Positions 1 through 7,101 of a stretch of DNA of 14,641 nucleotides are shown one piece after another. Position numbers and translations under genes: made by a program. The stretch's first letter is position 1, and each line of letters starts with the position of its first letter. The stretch covers positions 1 through 14,641 of the forward strand of contig JABGQJ010000123.1 in NCBI GenBank assembly GCA_018648945.1, read 5' to 3'. This DNA is from Victivallales bacterium. GTDB taxonomy: Bacteria; Verrucomicrobiota; Lentisphaeria; Oligosphaerales; Lenti-02. A model generated the notes under the pieces. That model was given only the letters and a program-made list of their open reading frames with translations, searched no databases and had not been told where the DNA came from.

Positions 1-1482
1 CGTCAGTTGCGAGAACTCCTTCCAGGTCTGGCCACCATCGCCAGAGGAGAAGAACGCCCCATTCCAACCGACCGAACCGATGACATGGACCTCGTCTGGA
101 TTAACCGGACTGACCGCCACCTCGAACAGCGCACAATCCTCGGGCAGCCCACGCGAGACATCCTGCCACGTCCTGCCCAGGTCGGTCGATTTCCTGATTC
201 CCTTCTTGAAGAAGGTGGCGTACATCACGGTCGGATCGCTCGGCGCGACGACCACGCTCGATGCCTTTTTGGGAGTGGCCAGTTCACGCCAGGTCCGACC
301 GGCATCGCGACTGAGGACCAGCCCCACATCGTGCGTGGCCGCGAGCACGACGGCAGGCTGCTTCTCCGCCACAGCCACGCTGTAGACCGGGCCGCCGACC
401 ACGGGCCCAACACGGATGTTGCCGTAGCTCCGGACCGATTGGCCTTTCGCAAACGTCTTGACCACCTGCGGATGAGGAGCCGTTGCCGGGTGAGCCGCCC
501 CATCGGCGGTGCGGGTGACCGCAAAGAAGAAGCGGGTGAATTTGCCCACGGACGCTTCCTTCATAGGGGGACCAACGCAGACGAAATCGAGCCGGTTGAC
601 GGTGCTCCAGTCGGGCGTGCCGGTATAGGCCTTCGCCTTCTCGGGGTGCTTCTTGGCATAGTCTGGATCAAGGGTGAAGTCCTTGGCTCCGAGTACCACA
701 TCTCCCCACTTGGTCTGTCCGAACACAGCCCGTAGATTGTGGCTACGGTAGGCGGTGCCGTCGCTCGCCTTGAGGGTCAGAAAACAGTCTCTCGGCAGTG
801 TGCCATCGCTCCTGAACGTGAAGCCGATGCCTGCGCAGTCGGTCGAGGCAACGCCCCTCGGGAAAACGAGCGGCAGCCAGAAGCCGCCATGCCAGCCGTC
901 GTTGACCTTGCCAAACTGGACGCGAAGCGCGTCAGGCCGGGCTTGCTCGCCCGCCTTTTCGTAGGCGACCTTCCAGGTCTTGCCCCCGTCGGTGCTCTTG
1001 TAGACCTTGCCGCCGGGGCTGGCGGCATAGACGATCTTGCCATTGGTCGGGTCCACGGCAATGCAGCGAATGCTGCGGCCCTTCTCGCCGGTAATGCGCA
1101 ATCCCTTGCGTCCGGTGTTCGGCAACAACCGCCAATGGTCGCCCGCATCGGTGCTCTTGCAGAGCCCCCCCGCCGTGGCCGCGTAGACCGTGTCGGGCGC
1201 AGTGCGATCGACGGCCAGCGAGAAGACACCGTAGTCGACGAGCCCTTGGTTGATCAAGCGCCAGCTACGGCCATGGTCATCGCTCCGGTACGCCCCCGTC
1301 ACATCCCCGCCCATGTAGATCACCCCGTCGCGAGTCGGATGGAACACGGCGGAGTAGTAGAACCCTCCGCCTCCCCAACCCGCCCACTGCCACGACGGCG
1401 TGGCGGGAGCCCCAACCAACATGGGCGACACACTGGCAACAGCCAGCGTGACGAGAAGGCGGGACAAGACACCGGGTTTCAT
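1..1482 (-). CDS. Secreted Asp-box (BNR) repeat propeller protein, C-terminus beyond the left edge
   Basis: 494 codons are visible from an ATG at 1482 with no stop, so the gene continues past the left edge. The N-terminus is a signal peptide (MKPGVLSRLL, then a hydrophobic stretch to about residue 24). Six Asp-box motifs of the form S-x-D-x-G-x-(T/S/H)-W are visible: SDDHGRSW 67-74, STDAGDHW 110-117, STDGGKTW 163-170, SRDAGRTW 391-398, STDLGRTW 432-439 and SGDGGQTW 480-487. They identify a sialidase/Vps10/xyloglucanase-type beta-propeller. Asp-boxes are structural, so they do not prove an enzyme. Between the third and fourth motifs, about residues 180-345 contain no Asp-box and look like a separate beta-rich domain, possibly a galactose-binding-like module. 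A leader with AAAAGGAA lies 10 nt or more upstream of the ATG. The gene is divergent from the GH2 gene. It could be a GH74-like or sialidase-like enzyme or a non-catalytic binding protein; no catalytic set was identified. Confidence 0.9.
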   Translation of the reverse strand, partial: MKPGVLSRLLVTLAVASVSPMLVGAPATPSWQWAGWGGGGFYYSAVFHPTRDGVIYMGGDVTGAYRSDDHGRSWRLINQGLVDYGVFSLAVDRTAPDTVYAATAGGLCKSTDAGDHWRLLPNTGRKGLRITGEKGRSIRCIAVDPTNGKIVYAASPGGKVYKSTDGGKTWKVAYEKAGEQARPDALRVQFGKVNDGWHGGFWLPLVFPRGVASTDCAGIGFTFRSDGTLPRDCFLTLKASDGTAYRSHNLRAVFGQTKWGDVVLGAKDFTLDPDYAKKHPEKAKAYTGTPDWSTVNRLDFVCVGPPMKEASVGKFTRFFFAVTRTADGAAHPATAPHPQVVKTFAKGQSVRSYGNIRVGPVVGGPVYSVAVAEKQPAVVLAATHDVGLVLSRDAGRTWRELATPKKASSVVVAPSDPTVMYATFFKKGIRKSTDLGRTWQDVSRGLPEDCALFEVAVSPVNPDEVHVIGSVGWNGAFFSSGDGGQTWKEFSQLT

Positions 1483-1520
1483 GTGCGTCAGATTCCTTTT
1501 CGGTTCGGCTCTCAGGCAAG

Positions 1521-1549
1521 ACTATAGCGACAGCGAACGCCAATGCCTG
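1521..1549 (-). promoter_or_regulatory. Candidate promoter of the Asp-box protein gene
   Basis: Reading the minus strand, TATAGT (complement of 1521-1526) matches five of six bases of the sigma-70 -10 box and is preceded by GC. The hexamer CAGGCA (complement of 1544-1549) sits 17 bp upstream but matches only half of the -35 consensus. The -10 ends 38 nt before the ATG. The first bases after it, CTTGC, are the same as in the leader of the gene at 11817. The 138-bp gap 1483-1620 also holds a perfect TTGACA on the plus strand at 1562-1567, but no convincing -10 box follows at the right distance for the GH2 gene. Confidence 0.45.
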
Positions 1550-1620
1550 CGCTAACGCTACTTGACAGGGCTGTGCAGCGAACGAACTTGGTCCTACGCA
1601 GTCCACCCACTACGGAAGAT

Positions 1621-4600
1621 ATGATGCCACATCGACGGTTACCGCAACTCGACCGCGCCAAGGCTGCGCCATGCGGATTGGCTCTCGCCTTCTTCATCCT
1701 CGTCTGCCAATGCCTGGTCGGGGCACCGGAGGAGCTGCGCCTGCGCGAGGACTTTGAATCGTACCTGGGGGAGCAGGAGAAGGCGAAGCCCGTCACGGGG
1801 TGTGGGGCCTGGCAGGAGAGTGCCTATGGGGCACCCGGCGGCTCGGTCGTCACCCGACTGGGTGATCCGGTGAACCGGTCGGTCGTGCTTCAGGCACCGG
1901 GTGGTCGCGACCACTGGAACCGCCTGATGCCGGACAAGGATCTGCTAGCCCGCATCCTCTCTGCCCCGGCGTTTGCTCTGGAGGTGAAGACACGGCCCTC
2001 CGGGATCGCGATCCTTCAGCTCGGGATCGCCCCCAAATACAACCCACGGGCGGCGCTGATGCTGCGGATCTCCGACCGCCTGCAACTGACCGTGGGACCT
2101 ATCGCCCGGAATGGGGTCATCCGGCTGGCCAGGGACCGCTGGTACGACGTGCGCGCGGTGGTGGAATGGACCTCTTCGGACCGCAAGTCCGCCCATGTGA
2201 CCGCGGCCTTCCGCGCGCTCGGCGACCCCAAGACGCAATGGGTCATCGACCCGGGACTCAACCGGATCAAGGTGGATTTCGACCATCTCCCCCCAGGTTC
2301 ATGGAACGGGATATCGGTGAGGTTGGACCGCAAGGGGGTGATCGACGATCTGCAACTGCAAACGGCCGCGAAGTCGGCGCCCTTCCCGGGCGGAGCTGTG
2401 GTGGGCGGCCTCGACGTCGCCTTCGCCCCCCTGCTGGATCATGTGCTTCTGCCCCGGCGGACCCTCGATCTCGGCGGGCTGTGGGATTGCGTGCCCGAGT
2501 CCCCCGAGGTGACCGCGCCACCGCCCGCAACCGCTGCTTGGCAGCCCGTGCTGGTCCCCGACCAGCACGCATTCCCCAACGGGGGCGCGCAGCGCCTGTG
2601 GTTCCGGCGTATCTTCGAGATCCCTGCCCAGTGGGCTGGCGCGCGCCTGGACGTGTGCTTCGAACGCGTCACCGATACGGCCGAGGTCTATCTGAACGGG
2701 CGCCGGATGGGCGGCGATGGGAACGGCCACTTTCCGTTTCGCGTGGACGTCACCGAGGCGATTCGCTTCGGCGGCAAGAACGCCCTGCTCGTAGCGGTCA
2801 GTCACCCCAGGAAGACAGAGGCGAAGGGGAACAAGCCAATCGGCTGGCCCTGGTTCTACCCGAAATACGCCGGCATTCCCTTCCCGGTCCACCTGGAGAC
2901 GCGCAGTGCCATCCGCATCACCGATGTCTTTGTCCAGCCCCGGTTGGTGCCGACGTCTGCACTGGAGACCGCCATCACGATCCGCAACGACAGCGCGGCG
3001 GAGGCACGCGTCAGGGTCAGCGGCACGGCAAAGGACAGCTTTGCCCATACGATGGCAGAGACCACCGTTCCGGCCGCCGGGTCGGTGACCGTCGTCCTGC
3101 GCGATCCGTGGCCGAACCCTGTCCTCTGGTGGCCCCATCGCCCGCACCTCTACCATCTCGACTGCTCCCTTGCCATCGATGGACAGACCGTCGATGCCTA
3201 CCGGCAGAGATTCGGCTTTCGCCAGTTCCGGGTCGTGGGCAAGGACCTGACCCTCAACGGGCGCCGATTCACGCACCGGCGCAATTCCATACTCCCGTAT
3301 TGGCAACGCAACACCGACTCATTCCTCCGCGAGTACTATGCCAAACTCCGCCAACAGGGCTTTGTGGGTACCCGTATCCATGGCGGCGCCTTCCAGCGTC
3401 TCTGCCGCGTGGCGGACGAAGTGGGCTGGTTGATCACGCCGGAATCCGCCATCAACGAACCCCGAGGGCATGGTGTGGCCGACGCGTTCTGGGCCGCAGG
3501 CGAAGATCACCTGCGCAGCATGGTCAAGCTCCTGCGCAACCACGCTTCGGTGGCCTACTGGTCGGTCTCGAACGAGTTTGGCTCCAATTACATGCCGACG
3601 AAACACCCGGACGGGCCAACGGTCGATGCCTGGCTGAACCGGATGGGGACGATGGTCGAGCAACTGGACCCGACCCGGACCGTGACCTTCTCGGGTGACC
3701 TCGAGCTGGGCGGCAGGGGCAAGCACGGTCCGGCCCCCACCCTCAGCTACCACTACGCCTGGCAGCCGTTCAAGCTCCGGAACATGGTCCCGACGACCTC
3801 CTACTGGCTGGACGAGGGACTCGTCCCCTGGCAGGGAATCGTCTGGGACAAGAAGAAGCCGCTGATTCTCAGCGAGGACCTCCACCCGCCCTATGCGTTC
3901 AAGCCTCCCCACGGCATGACTCAATGGGCCGGTGACGCAGCCTACGACCCCGGTGACGGCTATCACCGAGCGTGGTTCGGCGCCATTCGCATGCTGAGCG
4001 AAGGCTACTACCACGCCCAGGTGGCCGGCTGGAACCCCTGGGCCACGCGTGAGGCGGGGACCGAAGAGGGCACCATCTACCAATTCGGCCAGCCGATGCC
4101 GGACTTCCTGATCGCCACGCGCGAGCAGAATCACACCTTCTCTGCCGGTGAATCCGTAAGCCGCACCCTCCATGTCTACAATGAGCTGTTTGAGGATCTG
4201 AACTGCCGCCTGGATCGGGAGTTGCTTGGCCCTGGGGGCCCGCTCAGTCAGGAGAGCGAGTCCTTCCACTTGGCGGCGGGCGCGACCTGGACGACCGTTG
4301 CCCAATTCCGCATGCCCAGTGTCAAGGCCCGTCAGGATCTACGCTGGCGTCTGCGTCTCAGGAGCGGGAGTCGCGTCCTGACTGAGAGAGTGTACGCGTT
4401 CACGGTCTTCCCCAAGCGCAACCGCCTGCAGTTGCCACTGGGGGCTGCCTTGGTGGGCACGCCTGATCCGGCTTCCCGCTGGGCCGTCGCCGCGCCCCTC
4501 GGGACGCACCCCACCCTCGCGGCCGCCCTCGCCCGGCAGCCAGAGACCCTCGTCCTCGCTGGCGTCTCGCTGTCGCAGGACGAAGGGAACCGCCTCGAAA

Positions 4601-6228
4601 CGCAGGTGAAGAAGGGACTTCGGGTTCTGCTTCTTGAGACCCCGGCGGATTCGTGGCTTCCCGCTCCCCTGCGAATCGACTCGCAGCACTACGCCGCGCA
4701 TGCGTTCGTGCGTTCCGCGAACGATCCCGTGCTGCGCGGCTGGTCCGCCGCCGACCTGAGCCTGTGGCGGGGCGATGGCCTTGTCACCCGCAATACGCTG
4801 ATCAAGCCAAGCGACGGGGACTTCGACATCATCGCCGACTGCGGGGGGCCGGGTGGGTTGGCCCATACCCCTCTCCTTCGCCTGCGCCGTGGTCGGGGAG
4901 TCTACCTCTTCTGCCAGTTGCCTGTCTGGTCCCGACTGGGATCCGAGCCGGCCGCTGGTGAACTGCTCGCCCGGCTTGCCGCTGACGTCGGGAGTCCTCG
5001 AGTTCACGCCGTCTCCCCGCTGTTCCTGGCCGCTTCTCCCGACTCCCAGTTGCGCCAAGCCCTGATCGATCTGCAGGTCCCGTTCCGCGAAGCAGGAGCC
5101 GGGCCGACTCAGGGACGGGTGCTCCTGGTCGATGGATCGCAGGGCACCGGGTCAGCGCTGGCCGCGTTGATCCATACCGATCTGGCCGCGGGCTCGACGG
5201 TTATTCTGCAACGGCCCAGGAGCGACCTCCTCCGCGCGCTCAAGCCGATCCTCGGCCGCGACATCGCCCTGCAGCCTACCGATGCGGCTCAGATTCTGCG
5301 CCGGCAACCCCATCCCCTGCTGGATGGCATCAGTAACGACGACCTGCTCTGGAAGACTGCGTCCGGCACATATCCCATCCTCAGTGCGGGCATCACGGGG
5401 GCGGTTGCTGCGAAGAACGCTCTCACCGAGCCAGCTGGCGTCGTGCCTGTCCCTGTTCCCACTGGCAGGCTCATCCTCTGCACGATCCGTTGGGATCAGG
5501 TTCTGCAGGCCTTGCCGCAGCGCGCAACCCGACTGGCCCGGACGTTGCTCGGCAATGCCGGGGCGGACATGGGCCGGGGAATTCTGGCCCCGCGCACCTG
5601 GGTGTCTCTCGATCTCTCCGCAGTCGCCAATCGCGGCTTCCACGACCAACCAGAGACGCCTGGAACGCGCGGCTGGTTCGGTGGCGGCCCTGACGACATG
5701 CGCTACTTCCCCGTCAACCGGACTGGAATCGACCCCCGGAATCACGTGCCAGCCCCTCGCGAGCCCTTCCCGGAGACGGTCACCCTCGCGGGTGTCTCCT
5801 TCTCGCTGTGCAATCCGGAGAAACACAAGGGGCGCTCCTGCATTGTCCTCGAAGACGCCGCCAAGGAGATCACCGTACTCCTCGGCGCGAAGGCCCAGAG
5901 ACTCTGGCTCCTGGGCGCCCTTCGGGACATGGTCAAGCACGGCACCGACGTCCTCAGGGTAGAGTTCCGCTATGCCGATGGCGCGCGCGAACAAAGCACG
6001 TGCCAGGTTGGGGTCCATGTGGATGGGTTCGCCTACCAGCGGAAGCCGCTCACCCGCGGCCGCGTGGCGTGGACGGGTGACAATGGCAGTCGCAAGGGCG
6101 TCGCACTGTACGCCTGGCCGGTGATCAATCCCGCCCCGAAGAAACAGATCACCCACATCGCGCTGACCGCCCAAGACAAGCCCATTGCCATCATCGCCAT
6201 CACCGCCGAACACGCAACGCGTCCGTGA
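1621..6228 (+). CDS. Secreted multi-domain GH2-family glycoside hydrolase
   Basis: A 1535-residue protein when started at ATG 1621. ATG 1624 is equally possible, and GGAAG lies just upstream. An in-frame ATG at 1543 would put 26 unlikely residues ahead of the signal peptide (about residues 1-35). Domains by residue: a LamG/concanavalin-like beta region about 34-264; GH2 sugar-binding domain about 279-429 (FRRIFEIP, EVYLNGRRMG); Ig-like domain about 430-536; TIM barrel about 537-834. The acid/base is in YWSVSNEFG (Asn651-Glu652; Glu codon at 3574) and the likely nucleophile is Glu752 in LILSEDL (codon at 3874). Both GH2 catalytic glutamates are therefore present. Further domains are an Ig-like linker about 836-929, two repeated amidotransferase-like domains about 934-1119 and 1129-1314, and a beta-rich C-terminal domain about 1324-1529. 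GH2 enzymes cleave beta-galactosides, mannosides or glucuronides with retention; specificity is not readable here. It is far longer than a typical GH2 enzyme of roughly 600-1000 residues. Confidence 0.95.
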   Translation: MMPHRRLPQLDRAKAAPCGLALAFFILVCQCLVGAPEELRLREDFESYLGEQEKAKPVTGCGAWQESAYGAPGGSVVTRLGDPVNRSVVLQAPGGRDHWNRLMPDKDLLARILSAPAFALEVKTRPSGIAILQLGIAPKYNPRAALMLRISDRLQLTVGPIARNGVIRLARDRWYDVRAVVEWTSSDRKSAHVTAAFRALGDPKTQWVIDPGLNRIKVDFDHLPPGSWNGISVRLDRKGVIDDLQLQTAAKSAPFPGGAVVGGLDVAFAPLLDHVLLPRRTLDLGGLWDCVPESPEVTAPPPATAAWQPVLVPDQHAFPNGGAQRLWFRRIFEIPAQWAGARLDVCFERVTDTAEVYLNGRRMGGDGNGHFPFRVDVTEAIRFGGKNALLVAVSHPRKTEAKGNKPIGWPWFYPKYAGIPFPVHLETRSAIRITDVFVQPRLVPTSALETAITIRNDSAAEARVRVSGTAKDSFAHTMAETTVPAAGSVTVVLRDPWPNPVLWWPHRPHLYHLDCSLAIDGQTVDAYRQRFGFRQFRVVGKDLTLNGRRFTHRRNSILPYWQRNTDSFLREYYAKLRQQGFVGTRIHGGAFQRLCRVADEVGWLITPESAINEPRGHGVADAFWAAGEDHLRSMVKLLRNHASVAYWSVSNEFGSNYMPTKHPDGPTVDAWLNRMGTMVEQLDPTRTVTFSGDLELGGRGKHGPAPTLSYHYAWQPFKLRNMVPTTSYWLDEGLVPWQGIVWDKKKPLILSEDLHPPYAFKPPHGMTQWAGDAAYDPGDGYHRAWFGAIRMLSEGYYHAQVAGWNPWATREAGTEEGTIYQFGQPMPDFLIATREQNHTFSAGESVSRTLHVYNELFEDLNCRLDRELLGPGGPLSQESESFHLAAGATWTTVAQFRMPSVKARQDLRWRLRLRSGSRVLTERVYAFTVFPKRNRLQLPLGAALVGTPDPASRWAVAAPLGTHPTLAAALARQPETLVLAGVSLSQDEGNRLETQVKKGLRVLLLETPADSWLPAPLRIDSQHYAAHAFVRSANDPVLRGWSAADLSLWRGDGLVTRNTLIKPSDGDFDIIADCGGPGGLAHTPLLRLRRGRGVYLFCQLPVWSRLGSEPAAGELLARLAADVGSPRVHAVSPLFLAASPDSQLRQALIDLQVPFREAGAGPTQGRVLLVDGSQGTGSALAALIHTDLAAGSTVILQRPRSDLLRALKPILGRDIALQPTDAAQILRRQPHPLLDGISNDDLLWKTASGTYPILSAGITGAVAAKNALTEPAGVVPVPVPTGRLILCTIRWDQVLQALPQRATRLARTLLGNAGADMGRGILAPRTWVSLDLSAVANRGFHDQPETPGTRGWFGGGPDDMRYFPVNRTGIDPRNHVPAPREPFPETVTLAGVSFSLCNPEKHKGRSCIVLEDAAKEITVLLGAKAQRLWLLGALRDMVKHGTDVLRVEFRYADGAREQSTCQVGVHVDGFAYQRKPLTRGRVAWTGDNGSRKGVALYAWPVINPAPKKQITHIALTAQDKPIAIIAITAEHATRP

Positions 6229-6245
6229 ACCCCGCAGTGCGGTGG
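6229..6245. other. 17-bp convergent gap with short inverted repeat
   Basis: Only 17 bp separate the GH2 stop codon from the stop codon of the minus-strand fragment. The gap contains CCGCA-G-TGCGG (6232-6242), a perfect short palindrome. Its loop is too small for a good hairpin and there is no T tract, so it is not a convincing terminator. Confidence 0.3.
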
Positions 6246-6494
6246 TCAGAACACCTTCGTCTTCCGGAGTTCAAGCCACTCAAGAAGATCGCTGAGCCAC
6301 GCGCTGTCGGCGTCGAACGCGGTGCCTATCTTGGCTGCATCGATGACCTTCAGATTCCCGTCCTTGCCGGGCTTCCCCTTGCCCCCGAAGACGATGGCGA
6401 AGTCCGCGCCGAGTTTCTGGTAGGTCAGCAGGGCTTCGGCATTCCCCAGCATGCCGATCTGCTTGGGATCGACTTGCCAACCAGTCGCCTGCGA
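6246..6494 (-). pseudogene. C-terminal remnant of an unknown protein, paralogous to the gene at the right edge
   Basis: The minus-strand frame ending in RKTKVF-stop at 6246 encodes about 82 residues closely related to the C-terminus of the gene at 14419-14641. By eye, 48 of 73 aligned residues are identical, with shared blocks PKQIG, GADFA, VFGGK, LKVIDA and RKTKVF and no gap needed. Upstream of about 6494 the reading frame stays open but becomes the antisense of a GH28 gene remnant, so the original N-terminal part is gone. No credible start codon or ribosome site remains; the in-frame ATG at 6662 lies inside the GH28 antisense. The family is not one I recognise. The visible part looks like a soluble alpha/beta segment ending in an amphipathic helix (WLSDLLEWLE). 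The retained frame suggests recent loss, or possibly a surviving short open frame. Confidence 0.7.
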
Positions 6495-7059
6495 GCGGAC
6501 ATTGGCGATGGCGCAACTCTCGACACTGCGGCGATTCAACGGGCTATCGATGCCTGTCCAGGTGCGCATTGGCGACGGGCAGTACGTCTCGGGCATGATT
6601 CCACTGAGGGACGGCGTCACGCTGCATGTGGCAGAGGGGGCAACGCTGATCGGCAGCGACAATCCGGAGGATTACCAGAGCATCGACCCATTCGTCGATG
6701 CTACCGGCCAAAACCGTGGCACGTGTCTGATCGGAGCCCTAGCCTGATCATTCGCGCGAATCTACTGCGAACCCGGATTGCACTGCATCTCAGCCCGTTG
6801 TGGCAGAACGCCGACCTTGACGGGTGCCAACACGCCTGCGCCCGGCAACCTGGCACAGCGGGCTGATCCACAGCACACTACGCGTTCTCGCTACGAAGCG
6901 CATGAGTAATCCAGGCTACGCGCGTCATCTTCGGAATCTGCGCCTGGAAGGGCTCAGCCTCGCCACGGCTTGGGTGATGCACAATGCCACCTGACCGGCA
7001 ACATCCAGGTGAACGGCGTTGAGTTCCCAATAGACGACTCCCGAGAGGAGTTGGGCTGA
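6495..7059 (+). pseudogene. Decayed GH28 (polygalacturonase-like) gene remnant
   Basis: The stretch 6495-6563 reads GDGATLDTAAIQRAIDACPG, the usual N-terminal signature of GH28 proteins. After a frame change near 6562, the next frame reads on through VRIGDGQYVSG, PLRDGVTLHVAEGATLIGS, NPEDY and IDPFVD to a TGA at 6745-6747. This is again the standard GH28 order, but the glycine-rich link expected between the two blocks is missing. Weaker traces follow in other frames: PSLIIR and ALHLSP (6738-6866), LRNLRLEGLSLATAWVMHNAT (6923-6994, stop at 6992) and GNIQVNGVEFP (6991-7059). The start codon, signal peptide and central catalytic Asp motifs are absent. At least three frame changes and several stops in about 565 bp, against a normal gene of more than 1.2 kb, indicate a dead gene with internal deletions. 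The first 250 bp are assigned with confidence; the later traces are less certain. Confidence 0.75.
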
Positions 7060-7101
7060 ATCGTCTGGGCTGACAGGGCATAGCTGGGCCGTGTCTTCCC
7101 G

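Noticed and set aside
1543..1620. Upstream ATG at 1543 as start of the GH2 gene
   Set aside because: It would place 26 residues before the signal peptide and lacks a ribosome site; ATG 1621 or 1624 fits better.
2166..3698. Long open frame of 510 codons on the plus strand inside the GH2 gene
   Set aside because: It is an out-of-frame shadow of the GH2 gene, rich in Arg, Pro and Gly with no familiar motif, as expected in GC-rich coding DNA.
2299..4305. Two antisense open frames of about 330 codons each opposite the GH2 gene
   Set aside because: The plus strand carries clear GH2 domains with catalytic motifs; the antisense products show no domain, signal peptide or ribosome site.
6497..6662. 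Extension of the minus-strand KTKVF fragment up to the ATG at 6662
   Set aside because: This part is the antisense of clear GH28 coding and does not resemble a natural N-terminus, so the 138-residue frame is a chimera of remnants.
7052..7073. Direct repeat TGGGCTGA at 7052-7059 and 7066-7073
   Set aside because: Too short and close to be a target-site duplication or attachment site; probably chance or a small slippage product in the decayed region.
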